64,000 nucleotides of DNA from Paenibacillus sp. FSL K6-1330 (GCF_037976825.1 NZ_CP150269.1:6737501-6801500), one strand, 5' to 3'; shown: positions 9,601 through 20,764, numbered from the stretch's first letter. Numbers and translations: made by a program. The notes: generated from the letters alone by a model not told the origin.

Positions 9601-11123
9601 ACCACAGTAATCGGAGTGACATCATCTGCCGGAGGCACTTCATCAGTGACGGGCTCCTCTTCTGCACCATCTCCCGATTGAACTGGATTGGAATCCTGCT
9701 CCGTATCGACGGAAGCTGCAGTTCCATCCATAGCGGCCGTGTCATCAGTCAATGCAGCCTGGGCAGATTTATCGATTGGTGCAACATCTTCAGTCGATGT
9801 TGGCCCAGCCGCTTCGTCTGCCTGTGCTCCTAAATCCTTCTTCACTTCAGGCGTCACGGGTTGTGTTGGCTCCGCTCCAGGTTCCAACGTGCCCTCATTG
9901 GTTTTAGTTGGGCCTTCTGGCATTTCCCCATCCGTGAAAAAGTGCGATGTTGCCGCAATTTCGTCACTTGGACCTGTAGAGTTTCCTACTGTTATCGGAA
10001 AAGCCGCCGCCCCCGGTGATCCAACCGTCCAGCGGTTTGGCCCTGTATTTCCGCTTGCAACGACTGGCGTGACACCAGCCAGCGCAGCATTGTTAAGTGC
10101 TACGGATGTTACATAATCCGGGTCATTGCGGGAATTACCAAGCGAGAGGTTGATTACATCCATCCCATCCTGCACGGAGCGGTCAATACCTCCAAGCACC
10201 CAGCTGGAATAGCCGCTTCCGTAGGGCCCAAGAACGCGGTAAGCATAGATATCCGCGCCCGGCGCAATGCCTACGACTCCATATTCGCCGACATCGCGGG
10301 CTCCGATGGTACCCGCTACGTGCGTTCCATGATCCGTCCAATACGTACTTCCCCTGTCATCGACCTCTGGGGGATTAGAAGGGTCATTTTCCCAGTCGAC
10401 TGGAGTAGTCTCATATGGATCATTATCATTGTCAACGAAGTCATATCCGCCCTTATAAGCATCTTTCAGGACAGGGTGAACATAATCAATACCTGTATCA
10501 ATAACGCCGACTTTAATGCCTTTACCTGTATATCCGAGATCCCATACTTCCGGAGCACCGATGAATGGCCCCGTATCTTTCATATATGGATTCACTTCGC
10601 CCTTCGGTCCAACCGTTACCTCCAGATCGGGATAAACGCCTAAAACGCCTGGAATATCAAGCAGCGCTTCAACCTTGCTGCCATCGATCTCCATGGACAC
10701 CCCATTGAATGCGTAACTGTATTGGTTCGAAATTTCGTGTGATATATTCTTCGTGTCCAGACTGCGAATAAAAGTCTGCTGCTCCAATTGTACCTGGGCT
10801 TCGACCTTCGCCTCTGCCGAAGAACTAAAAGATTGGCCCTGAATGGAGGATAGGCCCTTTGCCAAAGCCACTGGCTCAGTAGATAACTCTACGATGACTC
10901 TTGCTGGACCCCCAGCAGACTTCTGTAGACTTTGATCAAGCTTGGGAAACTCCGCTAGCTTTGCTCTCTGTTTTAGAATATCCTTTAACTGCCTTGCTTC
11001 ATCGGCACTGAGCTGATTGCCCAGTTCGATCTGCCGTTCTGCCGGAGCGGCCCCAGCCGCTGGTGCAATCAATGATAGCATCAATATAAAACTTAGTAGT
11101 GCGGACCATAACTTTTTACTCAA
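6603..11123 (-). CDS. Cell-wall-anchored subtilisin-like serine protease (Vpr type) with SLH domains
   Basis: 1506 residues. Signal peptide (MSKKLWSALLSFILMLSLIA to AAGAA), an I9-type propeptide (about 50-170), then a peptidase S8 domain. The catalytic triad is visible: Asp in GVIDTGID (about 208), His in DHGTHVAG (about 266) and Ser in GTSMASPHVAG (about 692). A PA domain is inserted between His and Ser, as in Bacillus Vpr. Before it lies an acidic, Thr/Pro/Glu-rich insert of roughly 120 residues that Vpr does not have. After the protease come Fn3-like domains, a Gly/Ser-rich linker (about 1145-1165), an Ig-like region and SLH domains at the end (DIVSHWAKDEIE; EGLVKGVSGNRF). The middle SLH repeat is degenerate. 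The enzyme should degrade extracellular protein while held in the wall. Start is TTG, 8 bp after GGGAGGGG. Confidence 0.92.
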   Translation of the reverse strand: MSKKLWSALLSFILMLSLIAPAAGAAPAERQIELGNQLSADEARQLKDILKQRAKLAEFPKLDQSLQKSAGGPARVIVELSTEPVALAKGLSSIQGQSFSSSAEAKVEAQVQLEQQTFIRSLDTKNISHEISNQYSYAFNGVSMEIDGSKVEALLDIPGVLGVYPDLEVTVGPKGEVNPYMKDTGPFIGAPEVWDLGYTGKGIKVGVIDTGIDYVHPVLKDAYKGGYDFVDNDNDPYETTPVDWENDPSNPPEVDDRGSTYWTDHGTHVAGTIGARDVGEYGVVGIAPGADIYAYRVLGPYGSGYSSWVLGGIDRSVQDGMDVINLSLGNSRNDPDYVTSVALNNAALAGVTPVVASGNTGPNRWTVGSPGAAAFPITVGNSTGPSDEIAATSHFFTDGEMPEGPTKTNEGTLEPGAEPTQPVTPEVKKDLGAQADEAAGPTSTEDVAPIDKSAQAALTDDTAAMDGTAASVDTEQDSNPVQSGDGAEEEPVTDEVPPADDVTPITVVDATYKLELMAWNLAEDPEVVLDGDFGLFYADLGKPEDFADKDVAGKIALIKRGELAFVDKIANAKAAGATGVIVFNQNPGPIGVLLGDSFSFIPTFSMSKEDGDYIKSLLDANPDLKVKFSDFIKNRTAGDEINDSSSRGPAKKTLDIKPDVVAPGTSILSSVPAYGRDIPEADYSQSYDRLTGTSMASPHVAGLAALILEKHNDWTPFDVKVALMNNAKVLNTESYDVTDQGAGRVQALNTIQAEALVKVLDKTSYQENGSANQKDNITGSINFGNFTGKAAKTVQKKIKVESIGNSGGTFNVGINNTQVTPGVSVETDKSTFTLNGQEELTVTLQVPEGIEGVSEQQGYITFTNGTRTYSVPYVAYFNLEITGVKYTKAYSDTENYLPHVPLTETGELGKLNLAFEFYNPMQIVIMDLYDSLNPEAGVDGDGILGQIFGGEAFFNANTSFTIGWNGKYADYATGKEVEVQDGLYSVELLSLGTDGIVYSDYATIPFFMKRTAPEIKTELDVKISGKNNPALTGTIDDLYVTAVPALWDEWAIDFDVSDWLNATYVIKRANKTIAKEGRFDVEQDGAFNIALDGLSSGNYTVELSVKDHQGLQGKASVSLQLTGAPGPGNPDPGNPGGGSGGGGGGGSSSGGGSTGTPSTPAPEVSGDAKVTTKKNADGTESATAALSETAVAAGITGDGKEVKLDVSKLDFSKYSDVALTLGKAAVDKLKASGKPLVIAGNGFSLTVPADALDDFKTSSGFSLAVSVAASKGGTAAGRLNAVSPIVSVKHGDKFKHPLLLTLNYDPTKVKDSRKVGAYLQSEKGDLQSAGLLQSAARGSITFRINGPGSYAAAENNVTFNDIVSHWAKDEIEVAASQHITNGTGAGRFSPNNAVTRAEFATLLDRIFETGIDWETRSKEAGAKHPLTREDMVVMIAEALKMDSETASLSFSDTNLISEDARAAVAFAVNEGLVKGVSGNRFAPGETSTRAQVSVIVYRLLDYLNKI

Positions 11124-11410
11124 GGCTTTGCCCCTCCCAAAAAATTAGATTTCTCAATCAATTCAGGGTCTGGGATGTCATCAGCATAACTGTGCTGCCT
11201 ATCGATGGTATCCACTCCTTTCCGCATAAGACTGACCCGTGGTAAATTATTCGAGAATCTGAAATTAGATTCCTTCATCCTTTTCTGTATGTTTTTGTTA
11301 AATCCAGTCGATTGTATAGGAGGTTTTGACGAATGCCAGGAAACATCATAAATTCAAGGGAATTAAGGCTTACATAGGAGGTAAGGGGGGAGAAATGAAA
11401 TCGAGGAAAA

Positions 11411-11443
11411 AGAAAAACCGAGACTATGAAATAGCCTCGGTTT
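11411..11443 (-). terminator. Rho-independent terminator of ligA
   Basis: Stem AAACCGAG/CTCGGTTT with an inner CTAT/ATAG pair, followed by T-rich sequence on the minus strand. The rest of 11124-11410, upstream of the protease gene, holds only an inverted repeat GAATCT-N6-AGATTC (11255-11272), a possible operator for the protease gene; no convincing promoter was seen. Confidence 0.8.
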
Positions 11444-11485
11444 CTAAGCGGTGCAACTGATTCTGCAAGATATATCCAGTCAATC

Positions 11486-13540
<2,055 letters not shown>

Positions 13541-15871
13541 TTATTCCACCTTCGTAATCGGCGCGAAGCCGGCAAGTAGACGTTTCACACCCACAGGCGC
13601 CGGGAATGCAATCTGCAATTCCATGTCATTGCCGCTGCCTTTGACCGCTACAATCGTACCGGTTCCCCATTTGCCATGGGCTACTTTGTCACCAGCTTTA
13701 AAATCGCCGTTGTCCGAAGAAGCTGCCGAACGGGATGGCGCACCGGTTGTCATGGTCACCCGGCTCTTCGGTGCGGCTTGGGCGGAAGCTGTCGATCCGC
13801 TAAGGGAGAGGTCCACGTTGCGTCCACCGCCGAAGTTGCTTCCTCCACCGCCGCCGAAGCCGCGTCCAGCGTAAGATCCGCCCACATTGCTACCGCCGCC
13901 GCGGCGGTATCGGTCATTCGCCATCTGGGTGTCTTCCTTCAGCTCTTCCGGGATTTCCTCCAAGAATCGCGATGGCGGGTTCGCCGTCGTACGGCCAAAT
14001 AGCGTACGCATGCGCGCACACGATAGGAACAGCTGCTTCTCCGCACGTGTGATACCGACATAGGCAAGTCGGCGCTCCTCTTCCAGCTCTTCGTTATCCA
14101 TAAAGGCACGGCTGTGCGGGAATACCCCTTCCTCCATGCCGATGATAAACACCACCGGGAACTCCAAACCTTTGGCGCTGTGCATCGTCATGAGCACGAC
14201 AGCGTCGTCGCGGTCTTCTTCGTCATCATTCATCGAGTCGATGTCCGCAATCAAAGCAAGATCTGTTAGGAAGGAGATGAGCGACTTATCCTCGTTGTTC
14301 TTCTCGAACTCTTGCGTCACCGACAGGAACTCGTCGATGTTCTCAAGGCGGGATCTGGATTCGATCGTATTCTCGTTTTGCAGCTCGAGGCGGTATTCGG
14401 ACATTTCCAATATTTTTTCAGTAAGCTCGGTGACCGACAGAAACTCGACCATTCGGCTGAGCGCGGCAATCATGTCGTAGAAGCCCACTAGCGCATTGCG
14501 CGTCCGTCCGGCAAAGCCAAGATCGTCAACGATTTCTAGCACGCGGAAGATCGAGATGCCCCGCTCTGCGGCTGCAGCAGCCAGCTTCCCGACAGTTGTG
14601 TCGCCGATGCTTCTTTTTGGCACATTAATGATCCGCGTTAAACTGATATCGTCATCCGGGTTGGAGATCAGGCGAAGGTAAGCAAGCATGTCCTTAATCT
14701 CTTTGCGATCATAGAACTTGATGCCCCCGACGATCTGGTACGGGATGTCCGACTTGATCAGAATTTCCTCGATAACCCGGGACTGCGCATTGGTCCGATA
14801 CAGAATCGCGTGGTCCTGATAACTCTTGCCGGCGTTAATGCTCTTGCTAATTTCCGAGGTAACAAAATACCCCTCATCATGCTCCGTATCCCCGCGGAAC
14901 ACCTTGATCTTCGGTCCTTCACCTTGCTCGGTCCACAGATTCTTTGGCTTGCGGCCAGTGTTCAGGCCAATGACATTGTTGGCAGCGTTCAAAATGTTCG
15001 CTGTAGAACGGTAATTCTGCTCGAGCAGAATCGTACGCGCCTCAGGGTAATCCTGCTCAAAATTCAGGATGTTCGTAATATCCGCACCACGCCAGCGGTA
15101 GATCGATTGATCGCTGTCCCCGACAACGCAGATGCGGTGATGGCTATCCGCCAGCATCCGGCAGAGCATGTACTGCGCCCGGTTGGTATCCTGATATTCA
15201 TCCACGTGAATGTACTGGAATTTGCGCTGGTAGAAATCGAGAACCTCCGGCACTTCCTTAAACAGCTGAATCGTGGTCATGATCAGATCGTCAAAATCAA
15301 GCGAATTGTTGCTTTTCAAGCGCTTCTGGTATTCGGTATATACCTTGGCTACAAGGGATTCAAAATAGTCTCCGGCTTTCTGTTCATACTGCTGCGGGGA
15401 TATCAGCTCATTCTTAGCGGCGCTCATGGCCCCTTGAATCGCCTTCGGCTCAAATTTCTTCGTATCGATATTGTGATGCTTCATTACGTTCCGAATAACC
15501 GACAGCTGATCCGTCGAGTCCAAAATACTGAAATTCGAGGTGAAACCAATCCGTTCAATGTCTCTACGCAAAATCCGCACGCACATCGAGTGGAACGTCG
15601 ATACCCAGATGTCCTGACCTTCGCGGCCAACCAGCTTGGATACCCGCTCCTGCATCTCGCGGGCTGCTTTATTCGTAAATGTAATCGCAAGGATGCTCCA
15701 TGGTGCGGCTTTGCGAGTGGCGATCAAGTAACCGATCCGGTGCGTCAGCACCCGCGTCTTGCCGGAGCCGGCACCCGCCATAATGAGCAGCGGTCCGTCG
15801 GTTGCTTCAACGGCTTGACGCTGCTGTGGATTCAGACGGCTGACGGCGTCGTGTATATCAATGGAATGCAT
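13541..15871 (-). CDS. pcrA: ATP-dependent DNA helicase PcrA (UvrD/Rep family)
   Basis: 776 residues. Superfamily 1A 3'-5' helicase needed for plasmid rolling-circle replication, repair and clearing of RecA filaments. Visible: Q motif ([20 protein letters not shown]), Walker [13 protein letters not shown], the DEYQDTN Walker B/motif II, motif [17 protein letters not shown], motif IV (LEQNYRS), motifs V/VI ([22 protein letters not shown]). The C-terminal tail is a Gly/Arg/Ser-rich linker plus a small Tudor-like end ([19 protein letters not shown]), as in Bacillus PcrA, where it contacts RNA polymerase. ATG start with AGGAGG 8 bp upstream. It lies between pcrB and ligA. Confidence 0.97.
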   Translation of the reverse strand: MHSIDIHDAVSRLNPQQRQAVEATDGPLLIMAGAGSGKTRVLTHRIGYLIATRKAAPWSILAITFTNKAAREMQERVSKLVGREGQDIWVSTFHSMCVRILRRDIERIGFTSNFSILDSTDQLSVIRNVMKHHNIDTKKFEPKAIQGAMSAAKNELISPQQYEQKAGDYFESLVAKVYTEYQKRLKSNNSLDFDDLIMTTIQLFKEVPEVLDFYQRKFQYIHVDEYQDTNRAQYMLCRMLADSHHRICVVGDSDQSIYRWRGADITNILNFEQDYPEARTILLEQNYRSTANILNAANNVIGLNTGRKPKNLWTEQGEGPKIKVFRGDTEHDEGYFVTSEISKSINAGKSYQDHAILYRTNAQSRVIEEILIKSDIPYQIVGGIKFYDRKEIKDMLAYLRLISNPDDDISLTRIINVPKRSIGDTTVGKLAAAAAERGISIFRVLEIVDDLGFAGRTRNALVGFYDMIAALSRMVEFLSVTELTEKILEMSEYRLELQNENTIESRSRLENIDEFLSVTQEFEKNNEDKSLISFLTDLALIADIDSMNDDEEDRDDAVVLMTMHSAKGLEFPVVFIIGMEEGVFPHSRAFMDNEELEEERRLAYVGITRAEKQLFLSCARMRTLFGRTTANPPSRFLEEIPEELKEDTQMANDRYRRGGGSNVGGSYAGRGFGGGGGSNFGGGRNVDLSLSGSTASAQAAPKSRVTMTTGAPSRSAASSDNGDFKAGDKVAHGKWGTGTIVAVKGSGNDMELQIAFPAPVGVKRLLAGFAPITKVE

Positions 15872-16186
15872 AGTGTTGCCTCCTAATAGGTGTAGATTTG
15901 ATAAGGGAGAAACTTGTGTAAAGATGATAATCGAAAAAATGGGATAGAGTCTGGCAGATAGATAAAATTTAAAGAGAATAAATATGAATATAGATTACAA
16001 TGTATCTGTATCTAATACACTGTGAGTTCTGCGTTGCTTGACTTGATGAATTACAATATTTAAATGAAATAAATACAAAATACATGCTTAACCGCCCCAA
16101 GGCAGATGGAAAAGACACACTATTAGAACCTGAGGTTACCGTAACGCGTCTCAATATTTTTTAGCGGATCTTATAACCGAGACCAG
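15872..16186. other. 315-bp gap between pcrB and pcrA
   Basis: AT-rich sequence with no open frame that looks coding. No clear terminator for pcrB and no well-spaced promoter for pcrA were found, so read-through from pcrB is possible. Confidence 0.5.
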
Positions 16187-16876
16187 TCAGCCCTTCACGG
16201 CCTTGACCGTCTCGAGCGCCTGCTCCAGATGATCATACACAACGTTGCCAACAACGATCGTATCCGAGATAGCTGCTGCCTCCGACGCCTGCTGGGCGTT
16301 CGTTATTCCGCCACCGTAGAACAAACGAGCGTTATCCAGCGATCTGCGCACTGTCCGGACAGTTTCCATATCCCCAAAGGCACCGCTGTATTCCAAATAC
16401 ACAATCGGAAGATTCATCAGCTTGTCCGCAATCTGCGCATAAGCAGCGGCTCCGCTGGCATCAATCGAAGTCTCTGCTCCGGTCAGCTTCGCCACCGCAG
16501 CGTTCTCATTCAACACGATATACCCCTCGGTTACAACCAGATCCCACGGTATCATATACCCGTAGCGTTCGATTCCTTCGTGATGCCGGCCCATGATCCA
16601 CGTTGGATCCTGCGTATTCATGACCATCGGAACCATATATAGATCAAATCCGGGTACAACGGCTTCCAGATCGGATACTTCCTGCACACACGGCAGCTCG
16701 TAACGTCGAACTCGGGACAGCAGATCCACTGTATTTTCATAAGTGACTCCGGTTGAGCCTCCGACCATAATGGCATCGGTTCCTGACAAACATACCGCAT
16801 CAAGGGTCTCGTCATCGATCTCCTTGTCAGGGTCCAGCTTAAACACATGCCTCCAGGATTGTATCATCTCTTTCAA
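16187..16876 (-). CDS. pcrB: Heptaprenylglyceryl phosphate synthase PcrB
   Basis: 229 residues, family length. PcrB transfers a heptaprenyl group to sn-glycerol-1-phosphate, giving an archaeal-type ether lipid precursor in Bacillales. Seen: the TIM-barrel substrate motifs DAIMVGGSTGVTYEN, PIVYLEYSGAFGD and the phosphate-binding FYGGGITNAQQA. Start is TTG at 16876, 8 bp after GGAGG; the next in-frame ATG is three codons in and too far from it. It is the first gene of the pcrB-pcrA-ligA group but is separated from pcrA by 310 bp. Confidence 0.95.
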   Translation of the reverse strand: MKEMIQSWRHVFKLDPDKEIDDETLDAVCLSGTDAIMVGGSTGVTYENTVDLLSRVRRYELPCVQEVSDLEAVVPGFDLYMVPMVMNTQDPTWIMGRHHEGIERYGYMIPWDLVVTEGYIVLNENAAVAKLTGAETSIDASGAAAYAQIADKLMNLPIVYLEYSGAFGDMETVRTVRRSLDNARLFYGGGITNAQQASEAAAISDTIVVGNVVYDHLEQALETVKAVKG

Positions 16877-16919
16877 GCGTCATTCCTCCACGTTCACGAG
16901 TTACTATTATACTAAAATA

Positions 16920-16948
16920 AGTCTATGCTAGCACGGTAAGCAAGTCAA
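16920..16948 (-). promoter_or_regulatory. Probable sigma-A promoter of pcrB
   Basis: On the minus strand TTGACT (16943-16948) and TAGACT (16920-16925) are 17 bp apart, about 45 bp before the pcrB start. A perfect TATAAT at 16906-16911 is an alternative -10 but has no matching -35. Confidence 0.4.
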
Positions 16949-16951
16949 TTT

Positions 16952-16974
16952 ATGTTCGCATAAAATACGAACAT
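16952..16974. promoter_or_regulatory. Palindrome upstream of the pcrB promoter
   Basis: ATGTTCG and CGAACAT are separated by 9 bp and lie just upstream of the -35 box. The half-site AATACGAACATT resembles a PurR half-box in Bacillus. Alternatively it is a weak hairpin, since seven T follow on the plus strand, but no plus-strand gene precedes it. Confidence 0.3.
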
Positions 16975-17031
16975 TTTTTTGGTAATTGTGATTTATAAGT
17001 TCAGTCGATATCCGAACCGCGCCGCTGAAAA

Positions 17032-17083
17032 GGGATTAGGGCTGATACTCCGCTAAGAAAAGCGTCTACCGACGTCTAATCCC
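17032..17083. repeat. Stem-loop with a shared 20-bp intergenic motif
   Basis: GGGATTAG (17032-17039) and CTAATCCC (17076-17083) are complementary and enclose AGAAAAGCGTCTACCGACGT (17056-17075), itself with a CGTC/GACG mini-hairpin. The same 20-mer, with two changes, occurs inside another inverted repeat at 47488-47507. Confidence 0.6.
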
Positions 17084-17181
17084 AAACCGCATGACGCACC
17101 ACCCCAGACCGCATTAAGATGGTGGGTTTCTTGGGATATCAGGTAGGCCATGCTTCGAAACTTGTACTTTCTCATATTATG

Positions 17182-17220
17182 AAAAAGCCCGCGTCTTCTT
17201 TTGGAGACAACGGACTTCGA
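17182..17220 (-). terminator. Possible terminator downstream of the GDPD gene
   Basis: On the minus strand AAGTCCG pairs with CGGGCTT (one G-U) and GTCT with AGAC around a short loop; TTTTT follows. A second hairpin with CATAGAGGG/CCCTCTATG arms (about 17257-17305) lies closer to the stop codon but has no T run. Confidence 0.55.
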
Positions 17221-17310
17221 TGTTCAGCATCACTTTATATGAAGAATAGCCTATTCCATAGAGGGGCCATGCAACATGAAGTAAGCCATGCAAGGCACCC
17301 TCTATGCCAG

Positions 17311-18183
17311 TCACTTTTTAATCGTATATCTCAAACTGTTCTGCTCCAATTCCGGCTCTGTCAGCAGGTCTGAATAAACGCCGTACACGCCCCATTTTTC
17401 ATAATTGTTCACGGTCGTGGTGTCATTAATGGTGTGGACATAGGTCACGGCACCCGCTTGCCTCAGCTTGGCTACAAAATTCGGGCTGACCTTGTACTCC
17501 GGCATGGTAACGGCGTCAATGTTGTTCTCCTGCACGAAAGCCGTGATCTCGGCAGGTGAATCCTGCGTGGCATACAGCGTATAGATAATTGACTCAAACG
17601 GATAGATGTCCAGAACCATATCGAGCATGGGCTCATTATAAATTTGGATGACCACCCGATCCAGAAGTTCCGGGTCCCGCTCATTAGCAGCGTTTACAAT
17701 CTCCGTGAACAGGTATTGAATATCCTGATCCTCCTGCTCCTTCGTGTCTGTCACGATGTAGATATCGGGATGACGCTCCATCATATCCATTATCCCCTCA
17801 ATATCCATCGGTTGGTATTGCTCCAAAATCGGTGTATTAATGAATTCCTCATGGCTCAGACGGGCTGCCTGCTTATCGTCCGGGAGTTTTTCCTTCTGGC
17901 CTAGCTGCTGTGTCATGCTCTCCGTCCACTCATGCCTGGCGACGACTTTACGGTCCTCCGTCAGCATCAAATCAATCTCGAATACCCGAGTGCCTTTCTC
18001 GTAGTTAACGACCATGGCTTCATAAGCGTTCGTATAGGGCTGTTCACCTATACTCCCCATGGCGTGCGCAATCAGGCGATAGGCCGCGAATCCTTGCGGT
18101 TCTTCCTCATCCATCTCAAGATGAGTCTGAAGCAGTATCATAATGGCGGAAAATAATAGAAGGACAGCTGCGATCCGTTTCAT
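17311..18183 (-). CDS. Secreted or membrane-anchored glycerophosphodiester phosphodiesterase-like protein
   Basis: About 290 residues. N-terminal hydrophobic segment (MKRIAAVLLLFSAIMILL) as signal peptide or anchor, then a GDPD/PI-PLC-like TIM barrel: LIAHAMGSI at the HRG position, TNAYEA at the ENT position, FEIDLMLTEDRKVVARHEW for the metal site, and a YIVTDTK strand. GDPD enzymes release glycerol-3-phosphate from glycerophosphodiesters. The HRG and HD motifs are altered to HAMG and HE, so the substrate may differ from the classical GlpQ type. The ATG at 18183 is preferred (GGTGGGG just upstream, proper signal peptide) over an upstream frame opening at 18279 that overlaps a terminator. Confidence 0.8.
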   Translation of the reverse strand: MKRIAAVLLLFSAIMILLQTHLEMDEEEPQGFAAYRLIAHAMGSIGEQPYTNAYEAMVVNYEKGTRVFEIDLMLTEDRKVVARHEWTESMTQQLGQKEKLPDDKQAARLSHEEFINTPILEQYQPMDIEGIMDMMERHPDIYIVTDTKEQEDQDIQYLFTEIVNAANERDPELLDRVVIQIYNEPMLDMVLDIYPFESIIYTLYATQDSPAEITAFVQENNIDAVTMPEYKVSPNFVAKLRQAGAVTYVHTINDTTTVNNYEKWGVYGVYSDLLTEPELEQNSLRYTIKK

Positions 18184-18251
18184 GGTATCCCCACCCTTTG
18201 CATCGTTCATCGCTGTTGCTAGGTAAATACCCGGTTGAAGGGTGGGCCAAA

Positions 18252-18286
18252 CAAAAAACCGCCACTCGGCTGCTGCCAAATGACGG
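18252..18286 (-). terminator. Rho-independent terminator of the methyltransferase gene
   Basis: A 12-bp stem (CCGTCATTTGGC with GCCGAGTGGCGG, including G-U pairs), a 4-base loop and TTTTTT on the minus strand. It resembles the terminator at 19314-19348 in its stem sequence. Confidence 0.85.
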
Positions 18287-18312
18287 AATGATTTTATGGA
18301 TACTGCTGATCA

Positions 18313-18918
18313 CTAGCTCTTCGCCTTCAAAAGATGAATATACCATTTCAAACCCGCATTATGGTTAAACACGCTGACTTTATCCACGACATCAAATAAT
18401 CCGCAGCTTTCAATCTCGCCAATCTTATGCTCTACCATGAGATAATCAGGATCTTTGGTATTCTTGTGAGAATAAAGGGAAGAGATGATGACTCCATCCG
18501 GGGTCAGGTAACGCGCATATTCTAGCAGTTTGTTCGGGGTGTTTGGCACGTACTGCAATGACTCATTAAACACAATGACGTTGTAACGCTTATGAGGGAC
18601 ATAGTGATTGATGTCCGCGCGCTGGAATAGGTTCCTTGATGTTTTGCTGGATGCGATTTTGATCGCTTCTTCGGACAGGTCGACACCCGTGTAATTCAAC
18701 TGTTCAACATCAAGGAGCATGTCATACAATATCCCGGCCCCGCATCCCATATCCAAAATGCCCTCGTCCCCAATAAACTTTCTTATGTAACCGTACACGA
18801 CCGAGTATCTGGCATATTCCGTGATGTCCGATAAATAATCCCACAGGTTGGATCGGTACTCTTCGTCCCATTGCTGTTGACTGCTTTCGATGAAATCCTG
18901 AACCTTCGCGTGTTCCAT
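18313..18918 (-). CDS. Class I SAM-dependent methyltransferase
   Basis: 201 residues. Rossmann-fold methyltransferase: motif I ILDMGCGAGILYDMLLD, the acidic ribose-binding VDLSEEAIKIA and an NVIVFNESLQYV strand. No transmembrane segment. The substrate cannot be read from the sequence. It sits at the edge of the glycan cluster, so a sugar or lipid intermediate is possible, but a 395-bp gap with its own promoter and terminators separates it from the cluster. GGGGAGG lies 7 bp before the ATG. Confidence 0.85.
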   Translation of the reverse strand: MEHAKVQDFIESSQQQWDEEYRSNLWDYLSDITEYARYSVVYGYIRKFIGDEGILDMGCGAGILYDMLLDVEQLNYTGVDLSEEAIKIASSKTSRNLFQRADINHYVPHKRYNVIVFNESLQYVPNTPNKLLEYARYLTPDGVIISSLYSHKNTKDPDYLMVEHKIGEIESCGLFDVVDKVSVFNHNAGLKWYIHLLKAKS

Positions 18919-19102
18919 TTCAATTCCTCCCCATATTGGATGTTAACTCCCATCTGGCAAATGAAGTGACAACATGAAAACAAGGTCATTTGAAAAACAT
19001 TAGCTTAGCGCTCACAAAGAAAATCAAGAATTGGATCATCCTTGCGTACTAACGATCCTACATATGGACCACGAAAGACATTGGCGAGTCTCTTATTTCA
19101 TT

Positions 19103-19131
19103 ATAATAGTATTATAGTTATATATTGTAAA
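19103..19131 (-). promoter_or_regulatory. Probable sigma-A promoter of the methyltransferase gene
   Basis: On the minus strand TTTACA (19126-19131) and TATTAT (19103-19108) are exactly 17 bp apart in very AT-rich sequence, about 190 bp before the ATG at 18918. Nothing else was recognised in 18919-19313. Confidence 0.5.
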
Positions 19132-19313
19132 TGTATCCGATTGACTATTGTCCGATGTGATGCCCATGCATGTCTATAGCCTGATGAATGGATCAAATGT
19201 CCGAAATTAATTCTCTGATACGCCACAGCCTTACAAGAAGCGACAGCATTCGATATCTTTCTGCATGAGTCGGGACCTGGGGAGCATATAAGCATCTGGG
19301 ACAGGTACGCAAA

Positions 19314-19348
19314 CAAAAAAACGCCATCTGGCTCATGCCAAATGACGT
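19314..19348 (-). terminator. Rho-independent terminator at the end of the glycan cluster
   Basis: The stem ACGTCATTTGGC/GCCAGATGGCGT with a 4-base loop, then TTTTTTT on the minus strand, just after the sugar transferase gene. Confidence 0.9.
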
Positions 19349-19363
19349 TCGCATCGATTATGA

Positions 19364-20764
19364 TCAGTATGCGTTCTTGAATCCATTGCGGATTGTGCGC
19401 AGAATAATTTTGATATCAAACAGAATGGACCAATTCTCGATGTAGAAAATATCGTGCTTGATCCGCTCCTCAATCGAAGTGTCTCCGCGCAGACCATTGC
19501 TCTGCGCCCATCCCGTGATGCCCGGGCGCACGTGGTGTTTCACCATGTACTTTGGAATTTCCTCTTTGAATTGTTCAACATAATAAGGGCGCTCCGGCCT
19601 AGGGCCTACTACGCTCATATGACCGAACAGGACATTGAAAAACTGAGGCAGCTCATCCAGACTGGTCTTCCGAAGAAAAGAGCCGAACTTGGTGCGGCGC
19701 GGATCATTTTCCACGGTCCAGCCCGTATCCGATGCCCCCTCTGGCAGTGGCTTCATAGAGCGGAATTTATACATATAAAAGTTTCTGCGGTTCAGCCCGA
19801 CCCGCTCCTGCTTGAAAATGACAGGGCCTCGGGAGGTCAATCGGATACCCAGGTAAATCCCGATCATCACCGGCAAGGTAAGGATAATTGCCACTAACGA
19901 GAATACGATATCAAACGCTCGCTTAAACAGCCGGTTTGCCGCTAGATCCAGCGGGATATCGCGCACGTTGATCATCGGCATACCCGCAAAGTTATCAAAC
20001 ACCGGCCGTGCCGGGAGGTAATCGAAAAAGTCCGGGATAATCAGCGTCCGAACCCCGGCTTTTTCACAAGCGGCAATGATCTCCGGGTACTTGTGGTGCG
20101 CATTAAGCGGAAGTGCTAGTACGACCTCATCGACGAGATTTTCATTCAGCACCTTATGTAGATCGCTGACCGACCCGAGAATAGGTTTAAGCCGTCTGTC
20201 TTCGATCTCGTCCCACTGCTGGTAATCATCCAGGAAACCGATGACTTCATACCCGAGCTCCGGGTATTGCTTCAGATTTTTGAAGAAGCGCTTGCCGAGC
20301 GTACCTGCTCCCACGATGAGCACGAATTGGCGATTATATCCTTTTTCCCGAAAATGTTTTAGGGATTTTTTTAGGAAATAACGGTATAGAATAATGAAGG
20401 CTACGTTTAGAATCATGTAGATGGCGAGATACCAACGTGAGATATTCACCTCTTTAACAAAGAACATGATACTCAAGAGGACGAACATACCGATGAAATG
20501 AGCCTGAAAGATCTTCATGAACTCGTCGGCAAAGCGCTTTTTCCGCTTCGGCGAGTACAAGGTAATCATGATCCCGACAACCACGGCAACCGCGCCGTAA
20601 ACTAGACTCCACAAAGTATAGGTTTCTAGAGGGAGCGGCTCTTCGTACGGAAACCAGCTGCTCTCAAACTTGATCCACCATGCAATCAAGAATGCCAGTT
20701 GGATAAAAGCAAAATCGGTAATCATATATAATTTGGTCAAAAACCCCTGATTCTGGCGGATCAT
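19364..20764 (-). CDS. Polyprenyl-phosphate sugar-1-phosphate transferase (glycan initiation; WcaJ/WsfP type)
   Basis: 466 residues. It starts glycan synthesis by moving hexose-1-phosphate from a UDP-sugar to undecaprenyl phosphate. Four or five N-terminal membrane spans, a CoA-binding-like domain (VLIVGAGTLGKRFF, VIGFLDDY) and the C-terminal bacterial sugar transferase domain: FKQERVGLNRRNFYMYKFRS, LRKTSLDELPQFFNVL and SVVGPRPERPYYVEQ with the expected Asp-Glu and Pro-Arg-Pro motifs. The whole resembles WcaJ and the WsfP/WsaP initiators of S-layer glycosylation. The sugar (glucose or galactose) is not evident. The start overlaps the stop of the preceding GT2 gene by 4 bp, so translation is coupled. 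Confidence 0.93.
   Translation of the reverse strand: MIRQNQGFLTKLYMITDFAFIQLAFLIAWWIKFESSWFPYEEPLPLETYTLWSLVYGAVAVVVGIMITLYSPKRKKRFADEFMKIFQAHFIGMFVLLSIMFFVKEVNISRWYLAIYMILNVAFIILYRYFLKKSLKHFREKGYNRQFVLIVGAGTLGKRFFKNLKQYPELGYEVIGFLDDYQQWDEIEDRRLKPILGSVSDLHKVLNENLVDEVVLALPLNAHHKYPEIIAACEKAGVRTLIIPDFFDYLPARPVFDNFAGMPMINVRDIPLDLAANRLFKRAFDIVFSLVAIILTLPVMIGIYLGIRLTSRGPVIFKQERVGLNRRNFYMYKFRSMKPLPEGASDTGWTVENDPRRTKFGSFLRKTSLDELPQFFNVLFGHMSVVGPRPERPYYVEQFKEEIPKYMVKHHVRPGITGWAQSNGLRGDTSIEERIKHDIFYIENWSILFDIKIILRTIRNGFKNAY

Noticed and set aside
14810..15886. 358-residue plus-strand open frame antisense to pcrA
   Set aside because: A shadow of pcrA; the composition is biased and no start signal or family pattern is present.
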